A stretch of 64,000 nt of DNA. Origin: Companilactobacillus musae (GTDB taxonomy: Bacteria > Bacillota > Bacilli > Lactobacillales > Lactobacillaceae). The notes below the pieces were generated by a model, which saw only the letters and a list, made by a program, of their open reading frames with translations, searched no databases and had not been told where the DNA came from. The DNA is taken from assembly GCF_003967595.1 (NCBI RefSeq), contig NZ_BIFW01000002.1:62001-126000 (forward strand). Direction: 5' to 3'. A program made the translations under genes and the position numbers. This document shows positions 25,909-34,426 of the stretch, piece by piece; the first letter of the stretch is position 1; every line of letters begins with the position of its first letter.

Positions 25909-27297
25909 TTATGCCTTCAAATATTTAAATACCTGTTGTCCCGCTTGACGACCAAAGATAACTGTTTCAGCAATAGAATTACCACCAATACGATTGTTTC
26001 CATGCAAACCACCTACAACTTCTCCAGCAGCATACAAACCGGCAATCGCCTTATCATCTTTATCTAAAACCTGAGTTTGATGATTAATGGCAACTCCTCC
26101 CATTGTGTAATGAACAGCTGGAGCCACATGAATAGCATAAAATGGTCCATCACTAATATTTCTTTCCATTCCTGTTGTTCGACCAAAATCAACATCATCT
26201 TGTTGTTCTACAGCAACATTCCAATCGTAAACTGTTTGATGCAATATTTGTGGATCTAGATGAATAGTTTCTGCTAATTTTGCAATAGTATCACCAGTTT
26301 TAACCAAACCAATATGATCGTAAAACTCAATTGCCTTAACTCGTTTTCTGATATCACGATCAAAAATCAAATAAGCTCCAGTCCCACCTAAATCATCAAT
26401 GGCCTTAGTTACATTTTTTCTAGTATCTAACTCATTTACAAAACGTTTGGCATTATTATTAACTAGAATAGCTCCCTCTCCACGTACTGCTTCACCAATC
26501 AAAAAGGCATGTGGTGTATCTTGTTGAACGGTTGGATGAACTTGAACTTGATCCATATCCACCAGCTTAGCGCCAACCTTTTGAGCCAGTTTCACTCCAT
26601 CCCCAGTAGCACCTGGTTGATTAGTAGTCCTCAAGTTCAAAAGATCGGATCGATATTTTGCTAGAAGATCCTTCCCTGCTCCAAATCCACCAGTTGCTAA
26701 GATGACTGCTTCAGTATTGATTGTTAAATCACGTTCACCAACAGCCTTAACTCCTGATATTTGGCCGTCTTTAACTAACAGATCGGTTACCTTGATCTTA
26801 TCAAACAAAGGGATTTGATATTTGGCAACATATTTCAATAGTTCGGTAACCAAATATCCACCAATTGGAGCCAAAGAGCTTGGACGATGTGTTCGCATAG
26901 TCTTCATTCCACCAGTAATAGTTAAATCGTCTAGCTTAATGCCATGTTGATTTAACCAATCTATTGCTAAAGCACCATGCTCCGTAAAGAATTTTAATAA
27001 TTCTGGATTATTTTGTTTACCTCCACCGATAAAGGTTTCATTATAAAAATCCTCAAAACTATCAATAATATGATGATCCAATTGTACAAATGTTTCAGCA
27101 GCGTTCATTCCTGAAGAAGCCCTAGTTGTATTACCACCGATTTTATCCATTTTTTCAAGAATTACTGGCGACAAACCTAATTCATAAGCTTGAATGGCAC
27201 TAGTTAATCCTGCACCACCTGAGCCAATAATAATTACATCATAATGATCTTTTAATTGGTCAATTGTTGTTGGTTCAAAGATAAATTTTTCTGCCAT
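25909..27297 (-). CDS. Fumarate reductase/flavocytochrome c-type flavoprotein
   Basis: The 462-aa FAD enzyme probably reduces fumarate to succinate. It has the N-terminal dinucleotide motif VIIGSGGAGLTSAIQAYELG, the substrate region GGMKTMRTHRPSSLAPIGG, and the C-terminal GGVAINHQTQVLD plus GLYAAGEVVGGLHGNNRIGGNS. It is a stand-alone flavin domain without the heme or FMN-binding domains of longer homologues. I start at ATG 27297 behind GAGGAGAAATAAT; the in-frame TTG at 27312 overlaps that ribosome site. It follows the fumarase gene by one base, so the pair makes a malate-to-succinate branch used as an electron sink. Confidence 0.88.
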   Translation of the reverse strand: MAEKFIFEPTTIDQLKDHYDVIIIGSGGAGLTSAIQAYELGLSPVILEKMDKIGGNTTRASSGMNAAETFVQLDHHIIDSFEDFYNETFIGGGKQNNPELLKFFTEHGALAIDWLNQHGIKLDDLTITGGMKTMRTHRPSSLAPIGGYLVTELLKYVAKYQIPLFDKIKVTDLLVKDGQISGVKAVGERDLTINTEAVILATGGFGAGKDLLAKYRSDLLNLRTTNQPGATGDGVKLAQKVGAKLVDMDQVQVHPTVQQDTPHAFLIGEAVRGEGAILVNNNAKRFVNELDTRKNVTKAIDDLGGTGAYLIFDRDIRKRVKAIEFYDHIGLVKTGDTIAKLAETIHLDPQILHQTVYDWNVAVEQQDDVDFGRTTGMERNISDGPFYAIHVAPAVHYTMGGVAINHQTQVLDKDDKAIAGLYAAGEVVGGLHGNNRIGGNSIAETVIFGRQAGQQVFKYLKA

Positions 27298-27298
27298 A

Positions 27299-28684
27299 TT
27301 ATTTCTCCTCAATATTAGTCATATCAATTGGAACAACCCACTTGTCAAATTGTTCAGCCGTAACTAAGCCTGATTTCAAAGCAGCTTGGCGTAACGTCGA
27401 CCCATCTTTTTGAGCTTGTTGAGCAATCTCAGCACTTTGATGGTATCCAATATGGGGTGACAAAGCAGTCACAGTCATTAACGATTGATCCACTAGTTCT
27501 TTCATACGATTCTCATTGACTGTTAAACCAGCAATCATTTTATCAGCAAAACCATAGATAGTTCCGGTCAATAAGTCTGCTGATTCTAAAAATGCACTGA
27601 TTAGTACCGGTTTATAAACATTCATCTCAAAATTTCCCTGGCTGGCTGCTACGTTGACTGTAACGTCATTTCCCATAACTCGTGCTGCTGCCATTGTAAT
27701 TGCTTCTGCTTGAGTAGGATTTACCTTTCCCGGCATAATTGAAGAACCTGGCTCATTAGCTGGAATATTTAATTCACCATAACCTGATCTTGGACCACTA
27801 GCTAAGAAACGTACATCATTAGCAATCTTCATCAAATCACTAGCCAAAGTTTTAATAGCTCCATGGACAACATTCAATCCTGAATGAGCCGCTAAACCAT
27901 AAAACTTATTCGTTTCAGCAGTAAAGTTATGTTGATAGACTTGGCTCATCTGTTTGGCAATCTTATCAGCAAAATGAGGTGCTGCATTTAAGCCTGTTCC
28001 CACAGCAGTCCCACCTATTGCCAACTCTGCCAATGTTTTGTTCAAAACTTTTAGATAATTTAAATCATGTTCTAACATGCTGACCCAGCCACTAACTTCT
28101 TGTCCAAAAGTAAGTGGTGTAGCATCCTGCAAATGAGTTCGACCAATTTTAACAATTTGCCAATACTTCACTTGTTTCTTTTGAAGTTCTTCAATCAAAT
28201 GCTTGGTTGCTTCCTCCAATTTGTCCACAGCAATAGCTGCCGTAATATTCATTGCCGTAGGAAATATATCATTCGAACTTTGACCATGATTGACATCATC
28301 ATTAGGTAGAATTTCAACTTTAGAATTGATTCGTTTTGCCACATGAGCAACTACTTCATTAACATTCATATTTGTCTGTGTTCCTGAACCAGTTTGATAA
28401 ACGACCAATGGAAAATCTTTACGTAAATCTTCATCACTCAAACTCAACAATTGATCGATTGCTTGAACGATTAAATCAGCTTTTTTTTCAGTAATGGCCT
28501 GAACTTCATTGTTGGCAATCGCCGCAGCCTTTTTGATCTGCAACAATGCCTTAATAATTTCTAAAGGCATCTTGTTACCAGTCGAAAAATTACTTCTACT
28601 ACGTTCTGTTTGTGCACCCCACATAGCAGTAGCCGGTATCTTGACTGCACCTAATGTATCTTCTTCAATTCGATATTCTGACAT
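27299..28684 (-). CDS. fumC: Class II fumarate hydratase (fumarase)
   Basis: This 461-aa enzyme interconverts malate and fumarate. Family signatures are GSGTQTNMNVNEV, SSNDIFPTAM, the HLQDATPLTFGQE segment and the GSSIMPGKVNPTQ loop with the catalytic serine. I chose ATG at 28684 behind TTGGAGGAAAAT; an in-frame TTG at 28696 lies within that site. First gene of a two-gene operon with fumarate reductase. A TATAAT -10 lies about 30 bp upstream on the minus strand. Confidence 0.93.
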   Translation of the reverse strand: MSEYRIEEDTLGAVKIPATAMWGAQTERSRSNFSTGNKMPLEIIKALLQIKKAAAIANNEVQAITEKKADLIVQAIDQLLSLSDEDLRKDFPLVVYQTGSGTQTNMNVNEVVAHVAKRINSKVEILPNDDVNHGQSSNDIFPTAMNITAAIAVDKLEEATKHLIEELQKKQVKYWQIVKIGRTHLQDATPLTFGQEVSGWVSMLEHDLNYLKVLNKTLAELAIGGTAVGTGLNAAPHFADKIAKQMSQVYQHNFTAETNKFYGLAAHSGLNVVHGAIKTLASDLMKIANDVRFLASGPRSGYGELNIPANEPGSSIMPGKVNPTQAEAITMAAARVMGNDVTVNVAASQGNFEMNVYKPVLISAFLESADLLTGTIYGFADKMIAGLTVNENRMKELVDQSLMTVTALSPHIGYHQSAEIAQQAQKDGSTLRQAALKSGLVTAEQFDKWVVPIDMTNIEEK

Positions 28685-28746
28685 ATTTTCCTCCAAAACA
28701 AAGTTGTTAATTCAATTATAACGAAGTTGAAACTCTGCCCAAAGAA

Positions 28747-28780
28747 AAACGCGGGATAAAAAATATTTCATTCCACGTTT
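28747..28780 (-). terminator. Terminator of the GH65 phosphorylase gene
   Basis: On the minus strand AAACGTGGAAT pairs with ATCCCGCGTTT (one G-T pair, one mismatch) around an AT-rich loop and is followed by TTTTTCTTT. It lies between the phosphorylase stop and the fumarase promoter. Confidence 0.7.
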
Positions 28781-28806
28781 GAATTTTATTCATAAATCTT
28801 TATTTT

Positions 28807-30945
28807 TTAATCAATCATTTTGCTAGCGCCATCTACTGTTATAACAATTGGTTTTCCCGCTAATAAATGTACTTCGGTATTATTTGGCAAATAGACGATT
28901 TCCAAACGTCTAGCTTGATAAGTCAATCTAATCGTTAGTTTGTTCCATTCTTTAGGCAAATGGTTATTGATTGTCAGCTTATCATTTTTAATTATTATGC
29001 CACCAAAACCTTCAGTTACGGTCAGCCAACTACCACCAAGATTAGCCAAATGCAAACCATCACAGCTATTACCTTGTAGGTCTGTTAAATCCGTCCGAAC
29101 CGTATCATTAAAGTACTTATAAGCTTTATTTTGCAAACCAATTCGAGCAGCCAAAGCACTGAAAATTGATCTAGAAAGCGACGAGTCATGCGTAGTTATC
29201 TTTTCATAATAATCGTATTCTCTAGCTAACTGTTCTTTCGATAAATCATCGAATAGAAAATCGGCTAATAACGTATCTGCTTGCTTATTGACCTGATAAC
29301 GATAAATCGTCAAAGGGTGATAATGCAATAACAGCGGATAATTCTCAGATGGAGTTTGTGAGAAAGGCCAAACAGGTTTTTGAAAAGAACTATCATCTTG
29401 TTGATTAATAGCCAATTTTTGATCATAAGGCAAATAGATATCCTTAGCAATTTTAGCCAATTCCTTTTTTTCTAGCGTCGTCACACCCAAGCTGTCTGCT
29501 TTTCGAGAAAATTCATCAATCAATTTTACTGCAAATTCCAAATTGAATTTGGCCATTCGATTAGTGTAGTAATTGTTATCCACAAGAGCTGTGTATTCAT
29601 CTGGGCCAGTGACATCAAAGAAACAAAATTTCTTTTTTCCATTGATCAAACTATAACTACCGAAATTTTTCCAGAATCTAGCTGTTTCTAGAACTATTTC
29701 TAGTCCATATTTTTCCACAAAATCTTTATCACCTGTAATCGTTAGATAACAATAAATCGCATAGGCAATATCAGCATCTATATGATATTGCGCTGTCCCA
29801 GCAGGATAATAAGCACTTGCTTCATGACCATCAATTGTTCGCCAAGCAAACAAAGCTCCCTGATCAACGCCTAAAGTTCTTGCTCTTTTTTTGGATAAAT
29901 CCAACAGACTATAACGATATTTGATCAAATCACGAGCAATCTTGTTGTTTGTAAAAGCAAAGAATGGAGCCATATACATCTCTGTATCCCAAAAATAATG
30001 TCCCTCATAACCAGTACCGGACATACCTTTGGCTGCAATATTAGTTCGACCATCTCGACCAGCTGAAGACATTAGTTGAAATAAGTTGTAGTGCATGGCT
30101 TGATTTAGTTCATCATTTCCTGAAATAGTTACTTCGCTCTTGGCCCAAAAATCATTCCAAAATCTTGTTGAATCAGCCAGAATTTGAGTAAAGGTAGGAT
30201 ATTTTCTTAAATTCATTTTCCGATTGATTGGTCCAACTAATCCTAAAAAGTCAAAATCTTGTCTTTGATCAGGCTTCAATACAAAAGTTTTTTCTAACCC
30301 ACCGTCAGAATAAACCCCTATTTCAACAAATTGATGGCTTTGCTGTGTTGAAACCTTGAGAACTTCACTGCTGTCTAAAACATTTTTCTCATAACTTAAC
30401 GTAGAAATCTGCCGAGATTTACGAGGATCGTCACTACCTTTATGATTATTTTTTATATTTAAATGTTTTTTGATAGTAACTGTTCCTGTATAGTTAATTG
30501 ACCGAATTTCATAACGTAATCCAATAATTGAATCAGGGCTTTGCTGAATGGTACTTTTTAAGGTTAACTTCAAACTTTGGCCAGCTGAATTGGATATTTG
30601 ATAAACAGAAACTAATAGTCCTTTGTGCATGTTGAGATATTGTGTTTCTAGTTGAGACTTATCAAATAAACGATGATGGGCGTCAAAAACTTCTATAGCT
30701 CTTAAATCTGGTAAATTCACTATTGTCTGATTATTTTCAGCATAACCATACGCTTTTTCACCATAATTTATTTTAGATATTTCAAAAAAGCCATTCACTA
30801 AAGTTCCTGCGGTAATTGATTTAGCGACTGGATCACTCGCACGAACTCCAAAGTGTCCATTAGATATTGAAAAAATAGTTTCCAAATAACTTGGAGTTTG
30901 ATTCTTTAATTCACTATTAGTTAAGATCTTAGCATTATTATTCAT
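28807..30945 (-). CDS. GH65-family disaccharide phosphorylase (maltose/kojibiose/trehalose type)
   Basis: The 712-aa protein is an inverting glycoside phosphorylase that splits a glucose disaccharide with phosphate to beta-glucose-1-phosphate and glucose. It has the N-terminal super-beta-sandwich (NGHFGVRAS near residue 28), the (alpha/alpha)6 barrel with HYFWDTEMYMAPFF, the catalytic Glu450 in GPDEYTALVDNNYYTNRMA, the GTAQYHIDADIAYA segment, and C-terminal GSWLTVTEGFGGI. It is somewhat shorter than typical maltose phosphorylases (about 750 aa). No beta-phosphoglucomutase or sugar transporter is adjacent, so the true substrate cannot be fixed from context. Confidence 0.85.
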   Translation of the reverse strand: MNNNAKILTNSELKNQTPSYLETIFSISNGHFGVRASDPVAKSITAGTLVNGFFEISKINYGEKAYGYAENNQTIVNLPDLRAIEVFDAHHRLFDKSQLETQYLNMHKGLLVSVYQISNSAGQSLKLTLKSTIQQSPDSIIGLRYEIRSINYTGTVTIKKHLNIKNNHKGSDDPRKSRQISTLSYEKNVLDSSEVLKVSTQQSHQFVEIGVYSDGGLEKTFVLKPDQRQDFDFLGLVGPINRKMNLRKYPTFTQILADSTRFWNDFWAKSEVTISGNDELNQAMHYNLFQLMSSAGRDGRTNIAAKGMSGTGYEGHYFWDTEMYMAPFFAFTNNKIARDLIKYRYSLLDLSKKRARTLGVDQGALFAWRTIDGHEASAYYPAGTAQYHIDADIAYAIYCYLTITGDKDFVEKYGLEIVLETARFWKNFGSYSLINGKKKFCFFDVTGPDEYTALVDNNYYTNRMAKFNLEFAVKLIDEFSRKADSLGVTTLEKKELAKIAKDIYLPYDQKLAINQQDDSSFQKPVWPFSQTPSENYPLLLHYHPLTIYRYQVNKQADTLLADFLFDDLSKEQLAREYDYYEKITTHDSSLSRSIFSALAARIGLQNKAYKYFNDTVRTDLTDLQGNSCDGLHLANLGGSWLTVTEGFGGIIIKNDKLTINNHLPKEWNKLTIRLTYQARRLEIVYLPNNTEVHLLAGKPIVITVDGASKMID

Positions 30946-31049
30946 AATTTTTATATCTCCAAATATCTGAACTTACAAATAAAGTATTAATACTAACTCT
31001 TCAAAATATTGTTAATAATGTCTTAAATTTCCAATATGTCTCTTCCCCA

Positions 31050-31100
31050 AAAAAATATCCCCATGTAGTGACCTTTGATGGTCATACATGGGGATTTCTT
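31050..31100 (-). terminator. Terminator between the S14-paralogue locus and GH65 gene (family 1)
   Basis: ATCCCCATGTA (31057-31067) and TACATGGGGAT (31085-31095) are perfect arms with an inner TGACC/GGTCA pairing and A/T-runs on both sides. It probably ends the rpsN-paralogue transcript. Its sequence is very close to the terminators at 3760 and 10563. Confidence 0.85.
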
Positions 31101-31149
31101 ATTACTCAGGGATTGACCTATGTTCTATCTCGCCCTTAATTGTATTCAA

Positions 31150-31260
31150 TTATTTAACTTTACGTTTACTATCCTTAATCGCTCTTAAAGCACGTTTACG
31201 TGTTTTAATATTAGGACTTTTGAGATTTCTATAAGCTGTAGCGGTAGTCATTTTTTCCAT
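31150..31260 (-). CDS. 36-aa basic protein next to the zinc-independent S14 gene
   Basis: A short reading frame of 37 codons encodes a very basic 36-aa peptide beginning MEKMTTATAYRNLKSP and continuing with NIKTRKRALRAIKDSKRK. The ATG at 31260 is 6 bp after AAGGAG and only 10 bp after the rpsN-paralogue stop, so it is probably co-translated. It resembles the small proteins annotated in Lactobacillaceae as putative metal homeostasis proteins; I recall that family but cannot verify it here. The link with a zinc-independent S14 would fit a zinc-limitation response. Confidence 0.65.
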   Translation of the reverse strand: MEKMTTATAYRNLKSPNIKTRKRALRAIKDSKRKVK

Positions 31261-31270
31261 AACTTTCTCC

Positions 31271-31540
31271 TTACCAACTAGCTTTTTTGACACCTGGAAT
31301 CTGTCCAGCATGTGCTAATTGTCTAAAATTCAAACGTGACATCCCAAATTTACGCATATAAGCATGTGGACGTCCGTCAATTGAATCACGATTCTTAATT
31401 CTTACAGGGCTGGAATCACGGGGTAACTTAGATAAAGCAATATAATCACCTTTTGCTTTAAGTTCTTTACGGATTTCAGCGTATCTTGCTACTAATTCTT
31501 GTTGCTTTTTGTTTCTAGCAATTTTTGATTTTTTTGCCAC
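31271..31540 (-). CDS. rpsN: Zinc-independent (C-) paralogue of 30S ribosomal protein S14
   Basis: This 89-aa long-form S14 contains no CxxC pairs, unlike the 61-aa zinc-ribbon S14 at 51514-51699 in the main ribosomal cluster. The C-terminal [39 protein letters not shown] is the conserved S14 core that sits in the 30S head. Such paralogues are known to be induced under zinc starvation and to replace the zinc form. GTG start behind CAAGGAG. The operon continues with a 36-aa basic protein. I looked for a Zur or AdcR box upstream and found none convincing. Confidence 0.93.
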   Translation of the reverse strand: MAKKSKIARNKKQQELVARYAEIRKELKAKGDYIALSKLPRDSSPVRIKNRDSIDGRPHAYMRKFGMSRLNFRQLAHAGQIPGVKKASW

Positions 31541-31687
31541 AATAATTCTCCTTGAATGATTTATATATACAATTCGTTTAAATGATAATTTTTACTTTTT
31601 AGATTCTACTGATTTATTCTCTATCTGTCAATTAATTAGTTTTCAATAATTATTTTTACAATAATTTAAAAAAAATAATTTAAACAG

Positions 31688-31745
31688 TTGACATTTACTT
31701 AGGTACCGAACTATAATTCATCTTGCAATAAAGTTCGGTACCGAA
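31688..31745 (+). promoter_or_regulatory. marR promoter with two TTCGGTACCGAA-type operators
   Basis: -35 TTGACA (31688-31693) and -10 TATAAT (31712-31717) are 18 bp apart. TTAGGTACCGAA (31699-31710, one mismatch) fills the spacer, and the perfect 12-bp palindrome TTCGGTACCGAA (31734-31745) lies just past the expected transcription start. Two copies 35 bp apart over one promoter strongly suggest autorepression by the MarR regulator encoded next. Confidence 0.75.
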
Positions 31746-31779
31746 ATAAATTAACAATATACGAAATGAGGAATTTGAT

Positions 31780-32466
31780 ATGAGTAAAATTACAGATGAT
31801 TTAATGAAACAACTAAGATTTGTCAGTGAAGCGGCCAATTACTTCATGAGTCAAAAAAAGCAAAAGCTAACTGGGCAACAAAGGGTTCTTGCCATTTTAA
31901 AGTTAGAAGACGGTTTAACTCAGAACTACTTAGCTGAAGTTTTGGATCTTCGCCCTAGTTCAACTGCAGAGTTAATGAAAAAAATGGAAACCAATGGCGA
32001 TATTATTCGTCAAGAAGACGAAAAAGATAAACGCAGTAAGTTGATTTTTTTGACGGAGAACGGTCGTAAAAAAGCCGAAAAGAATGCTTCTCTAAAAAAT
32101 GAAAGTTACAGCGAGACCTTTCTTGCTGGGCTTAACGATGATGAAAAAAAACAATTTAGCGACTATCTACAAAAAATTTCTGATGGTTGGGACGATGATT
32201 TCAAAAAGAATTCCGAAAAATTTATTGATCCAACTGACCGTTACAAAGCAATGCTTAATATGCGTGATCAAATGATGCACATGCGTGATGATATGTCACC
32301 TGCTGATATTGAAAAAATGCGCCACGAAATGCGAGAACATATGCGCCACGCACCATTCGATGGTCGTTGCATGCCTGATTTCAACAATCGTGATTATCAT
32401 GATTTCAGCAAAGATGGACATGGCCACCGACCAGATTTCAGAAATAACTTTTGGTTTGGAAAATAA
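31780..32466 (+). CDS. MarR-family regulator with a Met/His-rich C-terminal tail
   Basis: The 228-aa protein has a MarR winged-helix domain over about residues 1-145 (LTQNYLAEVLDLRPSSTAELMKKME and the RQEDEKDKRSKLIFLTENGRK wing). After it comes an unusual tail: residues 158-228 hold 10 Met, 7 His, one Cys and many Asp/Arg. Ordinary MarR proteins end near 150 residues. It is followed 31 bp later by a multidrug ABC exporter, which it probably represses together with itself. The tail may bind a metal or mediate assembly; that is inference. ATG start preceded by GAGGAAT. Confidence 0.85.
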   Translation: MSKITDDLMKQLRFVSEAANYFMSQKKQKLTGQQRVLAILKLEDGLTQNYLAEVLDLRPSSTAELMKKMETNGDIIRQEDEKDKRSKLIFLTENGRKKAEKNASLKNESYSETFLAGLNDDEKKQFSDYLQKISDGWDDDFKKNSEKFIDPTDRYKAMLNMRDQMMHMRDDMSPADIEKMRHEMREHMRHAPFDGRCMPDFNNRDYHDFSKDGHGHRPDFRNNFWFGK

Positions 32467-32497
32467 TCATAACTTTTAATTTTGTGAGGATACAATA

Positions 32498-34264
32498 ATG
32501 CGTGATGGAGCAATGATGGGACGCGAATTACCAAAAAGAAACGGTACATTCAAATTCAAAGATTTTTTACATTTGATCAATAGCGTCAATCCTAAAAAAT
32601 CACTATTTATCTTAGGAATGCTACTTAGCTTGGTTACCAGTGGTGCCAGCTTAGTCGTTCCACAATTAACTAAAAGTCTTGTCGATACCTCAGGACTTTC
32701 TAAAATCGACAGCAAAATGGTAGTTGTTTTGATTTTAGCATTCTTGATTCAACTCGGTTTTGGAACTATTGGCGGATATATCCTTAGATATGTCGGTGAA
32801 AGTTCCGTTAAAACTTTACGAGAAAAGCTTTGGGCACATCTTTTAAAATTACCAGTAGACTACTTCGACAATCATAAATCAGGAGAAAGTAGTTCCCGCC
32901 TCGTTAATGATACAAGTGTGATCAAAGATTTGATAACTTCACAGTTCCCTAATTTTATTACCGGAGCTATTCAACTAATTGGATCAATGATCATTCTTTT
33001 CTTTATGGACTGGAAAATGGCTTCCTTAATGTTTGGTGTCGTACCAATTATTGTGTTAATACTTCTACCAATTGGACGCATTATGTCAAAACTAGGTCGT
33101 AAACTTCAAGCTGCTACAGCCGACTTTAACGCTGATGCTAGCGAAAAGTTATCAGAAGTTCGTTTGATCAAGTCTAGCAATGGTGAAACATTTGAAAAAG
33201 TAACTGGTGGTAAATTTATCAATCGTATTTTCAATGTTGGAATTAAAGACGCCAAAATAGAAGCAGTCTTACAACCAATCATGACTACGGTCATGTTAGG
33301 AATTTTCGTTGGTATCTTAGGATACGGTGCCGTTAGAATTCAACAAGGAACTCTATCAAGTGGTTCCTTAGTCGCCTTTTTACTATACCTTTTCAATATC
33401 ATTACCCCCGTAGCCAATTTTGCAACCTTCTTTTCACAGGTTCAAAAAGCTATGGGTTCAACTGAAAGAATTCAAGAAATTCTTAACACCGAACCTGAAA
33501 TTTCTACTGTTGGTGAAGAAGTTGATGTCGAAGGTAAAACCGTCACTGCTGCTCATTTGAATTTCAGCTATGATGCCGACCATCAAATCTTGCACGATGT
33601 TTCCTTTGAAGCTAAGCCTAATACAGTAATTGCCTTTGCAGGTCCTTCCGGTGGTGGTAAATCAACTATCTTTGCCCTATTAGAAAGATTTTATCAACCC
33701 GATAGTGGTTCAATTTTAATCGGTAAAAAATCTATCAAAAATATTGACCTAGCAAATTGGAGATCTCAAATTGGTTATGTATCTCAAGACAGTGCTGTTT
33801 TTGCTGGTAGTATTCGCGATAATCTCCAATATGGTTTAAACAAACAATTGACTGACGAAGAACTTTGGCATGGTTTAAAATTGGCCTACGCTGATGAATT
33901 TGTCAAAACCTTCCCCGAACAATTAGACACCCAAATTGGTGAACGTGGTGTTAAATTATCTGGTGGTCAAAAACAACGAATTGCTATTGCCAGAGCTTTC
34001 TTACGTGACCCTAAGATTTTAATGCTCGACGAAGCAACTGCAAGTTTAGATTCTGAATCAGAAGAGAAAGTTCAACGTGCTTTGGATCAACTAATGGTTG
34101 GACGCACAACTTTAGTTATCGCACATCGTCTTTCAACAATCGTTGATGCAGATCAAATTTACTTCATTGAAAAAGGAACAGTAACCGGACATGGTACTCA
34201 TAAAGAGTTAATGAAAAACCATGAATTGTATGCTCAATACGTCAATGAACAAATGGTCAACTAA
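32498..34264 (+). CDS. Multidrug-type ABC exporter (half-transporter, TMD-NBD fusion)
   Basis: This 588-aa protein fuses an N-terminal six-helix type-1 exporter domain (about residues 35-320) with an ATPase domain. Walker A GPSGGGKST starts at residue 382, followed by the signature LSGGQKQR, Walker B ILMLDEAT and the switch histidine in IAHRLST. It would work as a homodimer of the LmrA/BmrA/MsbA group, exporting drugs or lipids. It lies directly behind the MarR regulator, the usual layout of a drug-inducible efflux operon. Substrate unknown. ATG start behind GTGAGGA. Confidence 0.92.
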   Translation: MRDGAMMGRELPKRNGTFKFKDFLHLINSVNPKKSLFILGMLLSLVTSGASLVVPQLTKSLVDTSGLSKIDSKMVVVLILAFLIQLGFGTIGGYILRYVGESSVKTLREKLWAHLLKLPVDYFDNHKSGESSSRLVNDTSVIKDLITSQFPNFITGAIQLIGSMIILFFMDWKMASLMFGVVPIIVLILLPIGRIMSKLGRKLQAATADFNADASEKLSEVRLIKSSNGETFEKVTGGKFINRIFNVGIKDAKIEAVLQPIMTTVMLGIFVGILGYGAVRIQQGTLSSGSLVAFLLYLFNIITPVANFATFFSQVQKAMGSTERIQEILNTEPEISTVGEEVDVEGKTVTAAHLNFSYDADHQILHDVSFEAKPNTVIAFAGPSGGGKSTIFALLERFYQPDSGSILIGKKSIKNIDLANWRSQIGYVSQDSAVFAGSIRDNLQYGLNKQLTDEELWHGLKLAYADEFVKTFPEQLDTQIGERGVKLSGGQKQRIAIARAFLRDPKILMLDEATASLDSESEEKVQRALDQLMVGRTTLVIAHRLSTIVDADQIYFIEKGTVTGHGTHKELMKNHELYAQYVNEQMVN

Positions 34265-34280
34265 ATACTTAATGTTTTAA

Positions 34281-34348
34281 AAAGAAAACAGTGTCTATTA
34301 GTTTCAGGTATTTTTACCTTGAAAGCTTAATAGGCACTGTTATTTTTT
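34281..34348. terminator. Terminator after the ABC exporter (family 2)
   Basis: Outer stem AAACAGTG..CACTGTT with TATTA/TAATA, inner hairpin TTTCAGGTA/TACCTTGAAA, then a seven-T run. Its two-level plan resembles the terminator at 37964. Confidence 0.85.
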
Positions 34349-34426
34349 TATTAATTAATTTAGAATCAGAAATCCAATTGGTAACAAAAAAACTGTGAAT
34401 TCTCCCATGTTTCTTAATAGATAATT

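Noticed and set aside
31541-31680. Zur or AdcR operator upstream of the S14 paralogue
   Set aside because: Only loose AT-rich inverted repeats such as AATAATTATT are visible; none matches a known consensus well enough.
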